A stretch of 64,000 bases of DNA from Leptospira licerasiae serovar Varillal str. VAR 010 (lineage in GTDB: Bacteria; Spirochaetota; Leptospiria; Leptospirales; Leptospiraceae), in NCBI RefSeq assembly GCF_000244755.1, contig NZ_AHOO02000011.1, forward strand, positions 338,001 to 402,000, read 5' to 3'. The number at the start of each line of letters is the position of its first letter. Within the stretch, counting starts at the first letter, position 1. This document shows, piece after piece, positions 9,366 to 19,744 of the stretch. The translations under genes and the position numbers were made by a program. The notes below the pieces were generated by a model. It saw only the letters and a program-made list of their open reading frames with translations, did not search any database and was not told the origin of the DNA.

Positions 9366-11449
9366 TCTTCCACCAATCTTGCTCGTAAACTAGGCCAGTC
9401 AGATACGGGAAGTTCGCAATGAAATCCTACGCAAACGTATGCTTTCACCCCTCCACCCGAATTTCTGTTCTTTAGAAGTAGGAATTTTTCTCCGTTCTCT
9501 TCTGCTTCCTTATCATTCGCCCAAACGAGTACCGTTTCAGGTAAGAATAACGAACCGACACCTTTCCAAAAGGGCAATAATTCTTCTTGGGAAGAATATA
9601 CTACCGCAAGTTCTCTGCCTGGAGATTTCCTTAGCCATAAAGCGGAAAGCATATACGGATAACTCATCGGGTATGCTTCCAATTCAGGTTTAAAATAAGA
9701 GAAGATTGAGTCCGCATATTGCAAATATTTTTCCGAATCCACCACACCTAACTTGGAAAGCAGAACAAATGCTGTCGCAAAGGAACTATTGGCCGAGGGC
9801 TCCACTCCATCGTATCCATCTACAGTTCTTCTGAGCAATGCCTCTCCGTCTATACCGGAATCAAAGAATACTCCGGCAGGACTCCTGAAAAGTCGGATCG
9901 CTTCTTCAGTGTATCTGATCGAATTTTCCAAATATCTGAAACCTTTTCCGGCTTGGAATAGGTATAAAGAGGCCAAAACAAATTCAGCATAATCAGTGCT
10001 ATATGCTAAAATTTTTGCTTCTCCTTCTCTAAATCTTCTGAGCAGCCTTCCGTCTTCTCTGATCAGGTTTTTTTCTAAGAACTTATATGTTTCTTCCGCT
10101 TCTCTTAATAGATCTCCGTCTCCGAATGCCATTGCCGCTTTCGTGAGTGCCTTGATGTATAAGCAGTTCCATGAGAATAGAATTTTATCGTCCCTAAGCG
10201 GTCTGATACGCGTAGAACGTTTTTCTAAAAGTTTTTTTCTGTTTCTGGAAACGATCTCTTCCAACTCGGAAGGTTCCAACCCATGCAATCTGGAAAAATT
10301 CATTCTGAACGATTCGTGCAGGATATTTTTCTCTTCGAAATTTCCCTTTTCAGTAATATTCCAAAATTCATCCAAGAGAGAAGAGTCTTGTCCGCAAACT
10401 TCCCTTACTTCCTCTTTTGTCCAAAGATAGAATAATCCCTCTTCTCCTTCCGAATCCGCGTCTTCCGCGCTTGCAATCCCACCGCCAGGCAATCTCATAT
10501 CGCGATGGAGATATTCGATCACGTCGTAAGCATAGTCTTTATATTTTTCCTCGCCAACCGCTTGATAACATTCCACCAAGGCTTCCAAAAAGAGAGAATT
10601 ATCGTATAACATCTTTTCGAAATGAGGGACTAACCAATGGTGATCCGTAGAATATCTACAAAGTCCTCCGCCGATCTGGTCGTAGATCCCACCCTTCTTC
10701 ATCGCGGTTAATGTCTCTTCTACCATTTCAAGAGCCTTAGGTTCTCCGGTAGATTTATGATAACGTAGCAAAAAACTAAGTCCCATACTTGGTGGAAATT
10801 TATTTACAGAATTGGATTTGAAACCTGCGTATTCCGGATCGTACAATCTATCATATAATAGAAAACCGTTCTCGAATACTTCAGATCCCGGAGAAGATAT
10901 GTCGGCTGTTCCAGCAAGAGCTCTAGTTTCTTCCGATTCTTTCAAGTGTTTGGTGAGATCTTCCGAAGCCTCGAGTAACTCTTCTTTTTTATCCTTCCAT
11001 AATCCGGTTAAAATTCCTAAAACTTCGGTAAAACTTTTTCTACCATACTTAGGAACCGGAGGAAAATAAGTACCTCCTGTAATCGGTTTACCTTCAGGTG
11101 TTAAGAACATATTCAAAGGCCAACCGCCCTGCTGTCCCATAGCATGTAACGCATCCATATAGATACGATCCACATCCGGTCTTTCTTCCCGATCTACCTT
11201 AATGGAAACGTAATCCCTGTTTAAGACTTCTGCAGTCGTTTCATCCTCAAACGATTCCTTCTCCATTACATGGCACCAATGACAGGTAGCGTAACCTATG
11301 GATAAGAAGATCATTTTATTCTCGGATTTTGCCTTTACAAATGCCTCTTCGGACCAAGGAAACCAGTCGACTGGATTGGCGGAATGTTGGAGTAGATAAG
11401 GACTTTTTTCAGACGCGAGTCGGTTCAATTTTTTATCTGGAGTTTTCAT
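9362..11449 (-). CDS. DUF255 thioredoxin-domain protein (YyaL/SPATA20-like)
   Basis: Large protein (695 residues) of the YyaL/SPATA20 family. The N-terminal thioredoxin-like domain opens with the family signature [21 protein letters not shown] and has a CHWC motif (Cys56, Cys59) in [14 protein letters not shown]. The rest is the alpha/alpha toroid resembling N-acylglucosamine epimerase and cellulase folds, including [17 protein letters not shown] and [10 protein letters not shown]. The biochemical activity of the family is not established. It has no signal peptide, so it is probably cytoplasmic. It converges with rsfS and is divergent from the TolC-family gene. Confidence 0.9.
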   Translation of the reverse strand: MKTPDKKLNRLASEKSPYLLQHSANPVDWFPWSEEAFVKAKSENKMIFLSIGYATCHWCHVMEKESFEDETTAEVLNRDYVSIKVDREERPDVDRIYMDALHAMGQQGGWPLNMFLTPEGKPITGGTYFPPVPKYGRKSFTEVLGILTGLWKDKKEELLEASEDLTKHLKESEETRALAGTADISSPGSEVFENGFLLYDRLYDPEYAGFKSNSVNKFPPSMGLSFLLRYHKSTGEPKALEMVEETLTAMKKGGIYDQIGGGLCRYSTDHHWLVPHFEKMLYDNSLFLEALVECYQAVGEEKYKDYAYDVIEYLHRDMRLPGGGIASAEDADSEGEEGLFYLWTKEEVREVCGQDSSLLDEFWNITEKGNFEEKNILHESFRMNFSRLHGLEPSELEEIVSRNRKKLLEKRSTRIRPLRDDKILFSWNCLYIKALTKAAMAFGDGDLLREAEETYKFLEKNLIREDGRLLRRFREGEAKILAYSTDYAEFVLASLYLFQAGKGFRYLENSIRYTEEAIRLFRSPAGVFFDSGIDGEALLRRTVDGYDGVEPSANSSFATAFVLLSKLGVVDSEKYLQYADSIFSYFKPELEAYPMSYPYMLSALWLRKSPGRELAVVYSSQEELLPFWKGVGSLFLPETVLVWANDKEAEENGEKFLLLKNRNSGGGVKAYVCVGFHCELPVSDWPSLRARLVED

Positions 11450-11517
11450 CGATTTTAAGCTGTCTAGACTTTTACTTTAGATTTTTCGATTTGGCAAATT
11501 CTTCCGAACCAAAAACC

Positions 11518-13188
11518 ATGCTCCGTAGGAAGACCAACGACACTATGCTTAGGCCTGCAAATATTCCTTCGTTAAGGAAATTTTATCTGCGACTCTTGCT
11601 TGTCGGAGCTTTCGGTCTTCCAGCATCCCAGTTCGCCCAAGAGTTAGACCCTTCCCTTCAAAATCGGCCTAGAGTTCTTAAAATCACTTTGAAAGAAGCT
11701 GTCAATTATGTCCTAGCGAATAATATCACAGTTAGAAACGCTGGGATGGAATTCGTGAAAGCGGATACTGCCGAGTTAAAAAATCTATCTCAATATGCAT
11801 GGACGCTGGTCGGCGGTTTTTCGAAAACAAAAACTACTCTTCCTCTGAATAATAATAACGTTCTCTCCGGAACAAAGATCTCAAACGATCGGGTAAACGT
11901 AGGTATCCAAAAGAACTTCGAAACCCAGACTTATTTTAGTTTAGAGCTAAGCCATACTAGATTCGACTCGGACGCTTTCGAGACACAGGCGGCAGCTGCC
12001 AGATTGGGCTCAGTGGGTTCCTATTTAGCTGCCCCTCCTCAATACACGGATGCTCTGACTGTAACTCTAGGTCAGGAACTTTTAAAGTATTCTTTCGGGC
12101 AGACTGAAAAGGAAAAACAAAAAGTTTTAAAACAAAATGCAGTCGTTCGAAGAGACGAGCTTGTAGATATTCTTGCACAGCTTGTAGTAAAAACTCTGGT
12201 GGATTATTGGAGCTTAAGTGTTTACGATTCTCAGGTAGAGACATTCGATAGACTACAAAAGAATACCAAAAATATCCGGGATCTTACGGTCCGAAAACGT
12301 AATCTTGGCCTTTCCGAAGGATTCGAGGTCAATCAATGGAATAGCGCCCTCACTCAAACTGAAAATAGTTTAGAAAGAGCAAAACTTTCCAGGTCGGAAG
12401 CAGAACGGAATTTGATCCGAGTCTTGAACGTAGATCCAAGTTCTAAAATTTCCGGAATTACGGATCTTCAAGAAAAAGTTCCGAACGATATCAATCCTTC
12501 TAAAGATTACCAGTATGCCTTGGATCATAGGATCGATCTCAAAAATTTGATCCGCCAGAGACAGATTGCAGAGTTGGAACTGAAGATCAAAAATGCGGAG
12601 GATATGCCTTCTTTAAAGATTACAGGAAGTTATTCTACAAGAGGCCAGACATTCTTAAACCCGCAGACGAACTATGTAAACCCTGAAACCGGGATGATGT
12701 CTTTTAAGTATCCTGAAAAAACTTTAAACTTCGCTTTATCTTATCCTTTATTCGATACCGGTATCCAAACAGATATCAGAGACGCAAAACTCAAAGTCGA
12801 TATCTTGGCGAAACAAGAAACCGAACTCAGAACTCTGATCAAAGAAGAGTTGGACAATAGATATTATGCGATCGTCGCGGGACAGGAACTTTTAGAAACC
12901 GCGAACACTCGTAAAGAAGAGGCCGAGAAGTTTTATAGAGGCGTCCAAGCGCGCTTCAATCAGGGAAGATTCACCGCAGTATTAGTAAAATCAGCCTTGG
13001 ACGGTTTGATCCAAGCTGAGTTACAAGTTGCCCAAGCAAGGATCAACTTTAACGTAGACATCATTCGTTACGAATTGGCCAGAAACTCGGTTTTCGAGAA
13101 GTTCGGAGTAAATGTGGATGAGATCGTAGACACGATCATCAAAAACGAAGTGGAGAGAGCGCGACAAGCTACTCCTTCCACTAACTAA
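11518..13188 (+). CDS. TolC-family outer-membrane efflux channel
   Basis: Outer-membrane factor of the TolC family. From the ATG at 11518 it has 556 residues with a signal peptide (KFYLRLLLVGAFGLPASQFAQE) and two repeats of the outer-membrane efflux protein domain rich in long amphipathic helices, for example QQTENSLERAKL-like and AELELKIKNAED stretches. The open frame reaches 11329, but the extra 63 residues precede the signal peptide and overlap the divergent DUF255 start, so they are excluded. An ATG at 11545 is an alternative start. No periplasmic adaptor or inner-membrane pump is next to it, so its partners are unknown. Confidence 0.85.
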   Translation: MLRRKTNDTMLRPANIPSLRKFYLRLLLVGAFGLPASQFAQELDPSLQNRPRVLKITLKEAVNYVLANNITVRNAGMEFVKADTAELKNLSQYAWTLVGGFSKTKTTLPLNNNNVLSGTKISNDRVNVGIQKNFETQTYFSLELSHTRFDSDAFETQAAAARLGSVGSYLAAPPQYTDALTVTLGQELLKYSFGQTEKEKQKVLKQNAVVRRDELVDILAQLVVKTLVDYWSLSVYDSQVETFDRLQKNTKNIRDLTVRKRNLGLSEGFEVNQWNSALTQTENSLERAKLSRSEAERNLIRVLNVDPSSKISGITDLQEKVPNDINPSKDYQYALDHRIDLKNLIRQRQIAELELKIKNAEDMPSLKITGSYSTRGQTFLNPQTNYVNPETGMMSFKYPEKTLNFALSYPLFDTGIQTDIRDAKLKVDILAKQETELRTLIKEELDNRYYAIVAGQELLETANTRKEEAEKFYRGVQARFNQGRFTAVLVKSALDGLIQAELQVAQARINFNVDIIRYELARNSVFEKFGVNVDEIVDTIIKNEVERARQATPSTN

Positions 13189-13200
13189 TCTAAGACTATA

Positions 13201-14139
13201 TTAAGCTTTTGGAATAGAGGGGATTTCCCATTGGATAGGCTCCCCTTCCAATGCTTTTAGGAATTCGATCAAATCCTTCTTATCCTGATCCGAAAGTTCG
13301 GCAGGTTTTAACATCGGATCATGTACCGCTTTGGAATGACCACCTTCCGCAAAATGGTTCACAGTATCTTCAATCGATCCGAAAACTCCATTGTGCATGA
13401 ATGTTTTCTTTTTAGTAACATCTCTTAATGTAGGAGTTCTAACCTTATCCTTGATCCCTGCAAGACCGGTAGTATGTAATTCGGAATCGGAGAAGTTAGG
13501 GCCTTGGTGGCACTGTATACATTTTGCCTTGTTCTGGAAAACGTTCCAACCTCGGATCTGCGCAGGAGTGAGCGCAGTATCTTCCCCCATAACGAATTTA
13601 TCAAAGTTAGAATTCTTGCTTACAATCGTCCTTTGGAAAGTAGAAAGAGCTAATACTATCCGCTCTCCTGAAATTTCAGGATCCCCGTAAGCCTTCTCAA
13701 AAAGTTCCTTATAACCTTGGATAGAAGAGATCCTTTGTACAAGCCTTGCTTCATTTTGGAACATTAGCTTAGAGTGAGTTTTGTCTTTTACAAGATCTTC
13801 CAACTCTTTTGCTTCCGGATCTTTGAACACATCTTTATACAACGCGACGTTAGTGAGAGAAGGAGCAGGATTATGGATCTTAGTGCGGGGGAAACCTTCG
13901 GATAAAGAAGGAGAATTATGGCAACTTGCGCAACTTACGTCTTGGTTGAAAGAAAGTCTGGAATCGAAATATAAAGTCTTACCCAGCTCCACCTTTTCCT
14001 GATTGAACGGGTTATTGCTCGGATGAATTACGTTTTTAACTACGAATCCTTCCAATTCAGGGATGGGCTTTTTTTCCTTACACGTAATCAATCCTAAGAT
14101 CGAAAACAAGAATAGTATCAGGAAAAAAATACGCTTCAT
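13201..14139 (-). CDS. Dihaem cytochrome c peroxidase, probable lipoprotein
   Basis: Periplasmic peroxidase of the CcpA/MauG family that reduces hydrogen peroxide with electrons from c-type cytochromes. Two haem-binding motifs are seen: CASCH (Cys70-His74) in the N-terminal low-potential domain and CIQCH in KAKCIQCHQGPNFSD in the C-terminal domain, followed by RTPTLRDVTKKKTFMHNGVFGSIEDTV, typical of the family. The N-terminus ends in LITC at Cys20, a spirochaete-type lipobox, so it is probably lipid-anchored. Haem attachment would depend on cytochrome c maturation such as the ccm genes at 30.4 kb. It converges on the TolC gene with only 12 bases between stops. Confidence 0.92.
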   Translation of the reverse strand: MKRIFFLILFLFSILGLITCKEKKPIPELEGFVVKNVIHPSNNPFNQEKVELGKTLYFDSRLSFNQDVSCASCHNSPSLSEGFPRTKIHNPAPSLTNVALYKDVFKDPEAKELEDLVKDKTHSKLMFQNEARLVQRISSIQGYKELFEKAYGDPEISGERIVLALSTFQRTIVSKNSNFDKFVMGEDTALTPAQIRGWNVFQNKAKCIQCHQGPNFSDSELHTTGLAGIKDKVRTPTLRDVTKKKTFMHNGVFGSIEDTVNHFAEGGHSKAVHDPMLKPAELSDQDKKDLIEFLKALEGEPIQWEIPSIPKA

Positions 14140-14293
14140 AATTCCTTATCCAGAATGCTCAAAAGAATGCCTCTGTCAATCTCCTAATCAGAACCCTTCT
14201 AAAAGTCGTCTGAGACCACTTCTCAAAGAAAATCGGAAACGATGTCACAATCATTGGCTCGGACGCGTCTTGACTTTAGGACCGGAGGCAAGT

Positions 14294-15481
14294 ATGTCAA
14301 AGAAGAAGGTATTGATCATAGGCGGAGGTTATGCAGGGATTGCAGCGGCAAACAGACTAGCACGCAAAAATCCCGAGGTAGAAATTACCCTAATCACTGC
14401 AGAACCGATCTTTAGAGAAAAGATCAGGAACCACCAAGTAATCGCGGGTACCAAAGGAAAAGATTTCCAGATCCGAAATTTATTGAATCCTAAGATAAGA
14501 CTCATCATCCAAAGAGTAGAAAAAATATTTCCGAAAGAAAACAAAGTTCTACTAAACGACGGGACTTATTTCGAATACGATTACCTGGGTTATACTGCGG
14601 GAATGAGAGCAGGAGATCCGGGAAGTAAAGGGATCAACTATTTTTCAATAGCAAGTTTCCAGGATTCAGAACGACTCAAAAAAGAGTTAAACAATTGCCC
14701 TGATGCAAGAGTTACAGTATTAGGCGGAGGGCTTTCAGGGATAGAAGTAGCAACTGAGCTTGCGGAAAATTATCCAAATGCAAAAATAACACTTTTGGAT
14801 TCGGATAAGATCGGAAAAAACTTCTCTTCTGGCGCAGTTCTTTATATGAAAGAAGTCCTGAAAAATCTGAAAGTTGATCTGATCGAAGGGGAAAGAGGAG
14901 AATATCTATTGGAAGATAAGATCAAAACTTCCAGTGGAACACAGGTCCCTCACGATTATTGTGTGATCTCCGCCGGGCTTGTCGCCTCCGATCTAGGAAA
15001 AAACTCTGGGCTGGAGTCCAATAAGATCGGCCAGGTATATTTGAATGAATACATGCAAATTCCTGAATATTCGAATATTATAGGAGCTGGAGACGCAGTA
15101 AAACTCCCCGGAGAAGAGTATTCCTATCTGAGAATGGCCTGTGCCACAGCACTGCCGATGGGAATTTATATGGCGGAAAGGATCTCTAATCTTTTGGGAG
15201 AAAAATCAAAAATTGGCCAAAAACCTTTCGAATTAGCGTATGTTGGACGTTGTGTTAGTTTGGGGAGAAAAGAAGGACTCTTTCAATTCTTAAACTATGA
15301 CGACAGTCCTAAAGAAAAATTTTGGACCGGAAGATTGGGAGCGTTCGTGAAAGAACTTATTTGTAAATTCACAGTCTTCTCATTTAAAGCCGAAAAATAT
15401 TTCGATTTTTATGCGATTCCCCGACCTAAAGAAAAAACTTTAGTAAAAGAGAACGAAAGGTTAGCGACGGCAGAAAAATGA
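14294..15481 (+). CDS. NAD(P)/FAD-dependent oxidoreductase, NDH-2-like
   Basis: Flavoprotein of the pyridine nucleotide-disulphide oxidoreductase family. The N-terminal FAD site is KVLIIGGGYAGIAAANRLA (GxGxxG-type, residues 10-15) and a second Rossmann site is VLGGGLSGIEVATELAE. The IIGAGDAVKLPG segment supplies the FAD C-terminal motif. Start at ATG 14294 follows a clear GGAGG; the longer open frame to 14063 is not protein-like. Its stop overlaps the ATG of the sigma factor gene, a pairing of SigJ-type factors with this oxidoreductase type that recurs in other bacteria. The likely role is redox or stress related, but the substrate is unknown. Confidence 0.87.
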   Translation: MSKKKVLIIGGGYAGIAAANRLARKNPEVEITLITAEPIFREKIRNHQVIAGTKGKDFQIRNLLNPKIRLIIQRVEKIFPKENKVLLNDGTYFEYDYLGYTAGMRAGDPGSKGINYFSIASFQDSERLKKELNNCPDARVTVLGGGLSGIEVATELAENYPNAKITLLDSDKIGKNFSSGAVLYMKEVLKNLKVDLIEGERGEYLLEDKIKTSSGTQVPHDYCVISAGLVASDLGKNSGLESNKIGQVYLNEYMQIPEYSNIIGAGDAVKLPGEEYSYLRMACATALPMGIYMAERISNLLGEKSKIGQKPFELAYVGRCVSLGRKEGLFQFLNYDDSPKEKFWTGRLGAFVKELICKFTVFSFKAEKYFDFYAIPRPKEKTLVKENERLATAEK

Positions 15482-16473
15482 ACACCCAAGAAAGGCTAGA
15501 TCAATTTATAGAAAACAAAGGTTTGGTCTTTGGAATCGCCTATAAGATGACAGGTAGCGTGGTGGAAGCAGAGGATATAGTGCAGGAAACTTTTCTCCGA
15601 TGGGAAAGATCCAAGGAAGAAAAGATCAGATCTCCAAAAGCATTCTTGTCCACAGTTGCGGCCAGACTATCCCTGGACTCCTTAAGGAAAGCAAAAAGAA
15701 AAAGGGAAACCTATATAGGTCCCTGGTTACCGGAGCCATTGGCTCCGGAGCCTATGGATGAAGAGCCGGATCAGGAAACATTGGATCTGGCATTTTTGCA
15801 TCTATTAGAAAAATTGAATCCTATCGAGAGAGCGGTTTTCTTACTCAGAGAAAGTTTTGAGATGGATTACGATTCCATTTCCAAGGTAGTCGGTAAAAAT
15901 CACGAGAATTGCAGGCAAATCCTAAAACGGGCTAAAGAATCACTAAAATCGGATCGCAAAAAGTATGACGCACCTTCCGAAAAAAGAAAAAAAATCTTCC
16001 GTGATTTTTTGTTGGCGTCGTCAAAAGGAAAGCCGGAACTACTTGTACCTTTTTTGAAGGAGGAAATAATCCTTTGGTCGGACGGCGGTGGAAAAGTAAA
16101 TGCCGCAAGGATACCGATCATCGGAAAAGAAAGAGCTTCTCATTTCTATATTCGGACAGGAAGCAACAGACTGAAATTCAGTTTGGATTTCTATTTCGGA
16201 ATGGTGAACGGAACGGAAACATTGATCGGCTATTACAATGACCAACCCGCATATCTACAAAGTTTCCTGATAGATGAAGACGGGATCTCTAAAATTTACT
16301 CGGTCTTAAATCCGGATAAATTGAAATCGATGGAGAACAAACATAAACTGATCGAAGAAGGATTGATCTTTCCTTTAGAGAACTTCTTATTATTCCCTCA
16401 TACCTATCGCAAAAAAGTCGCAAAATGGTTAAACCCGGTGGCCAAATTAGTAAAATGGGCCATAGTAAGATAG
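15478..16473 (+). CDS. ECF RNA polymerase sigma factor, SigJ-type with SnoaL-like C-terminus
   Basis: Extracytoplasmic-function sigma factor of the SigJ (ECF41-like) type. Region 2 is seen in FIENKGLVFGIAYKMTGSVVEAEDIVQETFLRW and region 4 in LEKLNPIERAVFLLRESFEMDYDSISKVVGKNHENCRQILKRAK. The C-terminal 120 residues (about 175-300) resemble the SnoaL-like domain that regulates these factors in place of an anti-sigma protein, with the DGGGKVNAARIPIIGK region characteristic. Residues P-x-W-L-P-E-P in the linker (GPWLPEPLAPEP) match the ECF41 signature. It overlaps the oxidoreductase by four bases. The TAG stop is the first three bases of a 36-bp tandem repeat. Confidence 0.92.
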   Translation: MNTQERLDQFIENKGLVFGIAYKMTGSVVEAEDIVQETFLRWERSKEEKIRSPKAFLSTVAARLSLDSLRKAKRKRETYIGPWLPEPLAPEPMDEEPDQETLDLAFLHLLEKLNPIERAVFLLRESFEMDYDSISKVVGKNHENCRQILKRAKESLKSDRKKYDAPSEKRKKIFRDFLLASSKGKPELLVPFLKEEIILWSDGGGKVNAARIPIIGKERASHFYIRTGSNRLKFSLDFYFGMVNGTETLIGYYNDQPAYLQSFLIDEDGISKIYSVLNPDKLKSMENKHKLIEEGLIFPLENFLLFPHTYRKKVAKWLNPVAKLVKWAIVR

Positions 16474-16562
16474 TCGCTTCGCTCCTGAAACCCGCGGGAC
16501 GGATTATAGTCGCTTCGCTCCTGAAACCCGTGGGACGGATTATAGTCGCTTCGCTCCTGAAA
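16471..16562 (+). repeat. 36-bp direct tandem repeat, 2.6 copies
   Basis: Units begin at 16471, 16507 and 16543, each opening TAGTCGCTTCGCTCCTGAA. The first two full units differ by one base (CCCGCGGGA against CCCGTGGGA), and the third stops after about 20 bases. The repeat starts exactly at the TAG stop of the sigma factor gene. Related single copies lie at 25301-25324 and, inverted, at 26347-26373. Confidence 0.9.
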
Positions 16563-16667
16563 TTTTTAGGATTACTACGAAAAACGATTAACATAGGATA
16601 ATCCATTTATCCGCTGATCGATTTCTCCTTTCTTGACTTGGATCCTTCTTTAAGAGAAGATCCGAGT

Positions 16668-17573
16668 ATGAAACGAACACTAACTGCAAGCCTGTTATTC
16701 GGTTTGTTACTCATTCAATGCAGTGGGGGAGAAAAGATGAAAACAGTTTTAGAAAATAAAAAGCTGTCACCAAAATTGCCCAGCGGATATTATACTTCTA
16801 AAATAGGAAAGATCGCCTATTGGATAGAAGGAAAAGGAAAGCCCGTCTTTTTACTCCATTCTGCAGGACATGATCATAACGATTTCGAATCCATTCTACC
16901 GAGTTTATCAGAAAAATATAAAGTGATTTCTCTGGATTGGCCGGGACACGGATTATCCGAGAATCCACAACCTACAACATCCGCTTCCGCCGTGGAGTAT
17001 GCGGGAATATTGCCTGACTTGGTCTCACAATTGGCTCCGGAAGGTGCAACCTTTATAGGAAATTCACTCGGAGGATTCGCCTCAATGAATCTCGCCGTCC
17101 AAAGACCGGAACTGGTAAAAGGACTCGTGATAGTGGACTCCGGTGGATTAAACGATCCGGATTGGATCACAAAAAGTTTCGCAGGATTAAAATCCAAGGT
17201 TTGGTTTACGGGACTGGTTTGGAACGTATTCCCGAATCACTATATAAAGATCAGGAACAAATATACTGAATCTATTCTCGCCGGTATCAAAGAAAGGGAA
17301 AATGTGGAAGGTGCAAAAGAAGTGAATGCTTCTATCTGGAAAAGCTTTTTAGATGAAAGACATGACCTAAGAGAAAAAGTCTCCCAGATCCAAGCGCCAA
17401 CATTGATCATATGGGGAGAATATGATCCTGTTATAGATCCGAAACTCGCGCTTAGGCTTCATGAAAAAGTAAAAGGATCCAAACTCGCCTACTTAAAAAC
17501 GGGGCATGTACCTTTTGCGGAAAATCCAAAAGAATTCTTAAAAGTCACTCTGCCATTTCTGGATTCTTTATAA
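16668..17573 (+). CDS. Alpha/beta hydrolase, probable lipoprotein
   Basis: Alpha/beta-hydrolase fold enzyme, substrate unknown. The triad is visible: nucleophile Ser in GNSLGGFASM, Asp in IIWGEYDPVID and His in TGHVPFAENP. The oxyanion region reads VFLLHSAGHDHNDF. The N-terminus MKRTLTASLLFGLLLIQCSGG is a lipoprotein signal with Cys18 in a LIQC box, so the enzyme is probably anchored in a membrane facing the periplasm or cell surface. The open frame extends ten codons upstream to a TTG at 16638; the ATG at 16668 directly before the signal peptide is preferred. It stands alone between the tandem repeat and the Crp-type gene. Confidence 0.85.
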   Translation: MKRTLTASLLFGLLLIQCSGGEKMKTVLENKKLSPKLPSGYYTSKIGKIAYWIEGKGKPVFLLHSAGHDHNDFESILPSLSEKYKVISLDWPGHGLSENPQPTTSASAVEYAGILPDLVSQLAPEGATFIGNSLGGFASMNLAVQRPELVKGLVIVDSGGLNDPDWITKSFAGLKSKVWFTGLVWNVFPNHYIKIRNKYTESILAGIKERENVEGAKEVNASIWKSFLDERHDLREKVSQIQAPTLIIWGEYDPVIDPKLALRLHEKVKGSKLAYLKTGHVPFAENPKEFLKVTLPFLDSL

Positions 17574-17692
17574 GAGCCAGTTCGGAACTTTAAGATTGCG
17601 ACCTAACAATACTTGTTCCCTGCGTGGAACCTGCAACGCGGGTGATACGGTATTTTTGGATTTCCCCGGTAATTAGATTTGTAAAATTTCCA

Positions 17693-17723
17693 TTTACGGA
17701 CTTTCTTAATAGAAATCCGTAAA
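17693..17723 (+). promoter_or_regulatory. Hairpin directly before the Crp-type regulator RBS
   Basis: TTTACGGA (17693-17700) pairs with TCCGTAAA (17716-17723), and inside it TTTCT (17702-17706) pairs with AGAAA (17711-17715) around a TAAT loop, leaving a single bulged C at 17701. This 13-bp stem ends two bases before the AGGA ribosome binding site (17726-17729 region) of the gene starting at 17734. It could be a DNA operator for autoregulation or an RNA leader hairpin. Confidence 0.55.
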
Positions 17724-17733
17724 CAGGAATTCT

Positions 17734-18324
17734 ATGGATCAGAAAGAACATCCTTGGGAAAAAATTTATCAAACCGTGAATCGGATCTCCCCCATTCCAA
17801 AAGAAATCTGGAAAAAATCGGAAGCACTATATACGATCCGTAGATTAGAATACGGAGATTTTCTGATCAAACAAGGCATTCAACCCACTGAGTTTGCATT
17901 CGTATTCTCGGGCGTATTGAGAGAATATTATCTAACAGACCAAGGAAACGAATACATCAAAAGTTTCAATTTCCCTGGAGACTTCACAGGGTCTTATTTC
18001 GATCTACTTACGGAACAACCTTCTACTTGTAGTATTCGAGCGATCACCGATTGTGAACTAGCGGTCGCAAAATTCTCTGAATTCAGAAAACTTTTCTCTC
18101 AAGATATAGCTTGGGAAAGACTCGGAAGAATATTCGCAGAGAACTTATTCTTAAAAAAAGCAAGAAGAGAATACGAACTCTTAGCTTTAAGCGCAGAAGA
18201 AAGATACTATCTACTTTTACAATCCAGACCGGATATAGAAGAACTTATTCCGCAATATCATATTGCTTCTTATTTGGGGATCACACCTGTTTCCTTGAGT
18301 AGGATCCGAGCGAAGAGAAAATAA
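17734..18324 (+). CDS. Crp/Fnr family transcriptional regulator
   Basis: Cyclic-nucleotide-binding-fold regulator. The N-terminal beta-roll includes YGDFLIKQGIQPTEFAFVFSGVLREYYLTDQGNEYIKSFNFPGDFTG, typical of the Crp/Fnr sensor domain but without the Arg-Ser phosphate-binding pair of cAMP-binding Crp, so the ligand is unknown. The C-terminal helix-turn-helix IASYLGITPVSLSRIR sits at the very end, as in the short-tail subclass. No cysteine cluster for an Fe-S centre is seen. Length is 196 residues. A strong hairpin lies immediately upstream of its ribosome binding site. A terminator separates it from the convergent acyl-CoA dehydrogenase gene. Confidence 0.9.
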   Translation: MDQKEHPWEKIYQTVNRISPIPKEIWKKSEALYTIRRLEYGDFLIKQGIQPTEFAFVFSGVLREYYLTDQGNEYIKSFNFPGDFTGSYFDLLTEQPSTCSIRAITDCELAVAKFSEFRKLFSQDIAWERLGRIFAENLFLKKARREYELLALSAEERYYLLLQSRPDIEELIPQYHIASYLGITPVSLSRIRAKRK

Positions 18325-18326
18325 AA

Positions 18327-18354
18327 AAGGCGCCGGGGAAACCGACGCCTTCTT
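18327..18354. terminator. Bidirectional intrinsic terminator
   Basis: AAGGCG (18327-18332) pairs with CGCCTT (18346-18351), with an inner CGG/CCG pair and one mismatch. An A-rich run on the left and TTCTT on the right allow use on both strands. It lies between the convergent Crp-type and acyl-CoA dehydrogenase genes. Confidence 0.75.
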
Positions 18355-18379
18355 AAAGCTTTGCAATATTTGAAAATTC

Positions 18380-19543
<1,164 letters not shown>

Positions 19544-19705
19544 TTTTTCCCTTCTTGCGAGAGTTTCTAGTCCTAATTTTTCGCCATAGTCGAATCGATC
19601 AAGAAAAACATGGCTGATTAAACGTTCATTTTAGCCCTAATGGGACAGAATTCCGGGAAATCTCGTTATTTTCGCAGATTTTGGCGATCTGAAAGCATAT
19701 AAAAA

Positions 19706-19723
19706 ACAGAACGTTCGTTCTGT
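19706..19723. promoter_or_regulatory. Palindrome upstream of acyl-CoA dehydrogenase
   Basis: ACAGAAC-GTTC-GTTCTGT: perfect seven-base arms around a four-base centre, about 165 bases upstream of the acyl-CoA dehydrogenase start. A half-site-like AACGTTC recurs at about 19621-19627, 80 bases nearer the gene. The form fits a TetR-type operator. Confidence 0.45.
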
Positions 19724-19744
19724 TAATGTCACGGCGAATCATTT

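Noticed and set aside
11329..11517. 63-codon extension of the TolC-family gene
   Set aside because: It precedes the signal peptide and overlaps the divergent DUF255 gene; the ATG at 11518 is more plausible.
14063..14293. 77-codon extension of the NDH-like gene
   Set aside because: Antisense to the cytochrome c peroxidase gene; a good GGAGG precedes the ATG at 14294.
16289..16606. Minus-strand ORF of 105 codons with repeating FRSEATIIRP motif
   Set aside because: It is made by translation of the 36-bp direct repeat (multiple of three) and of the sigma factor gene in antisense. No RBS or family signal.
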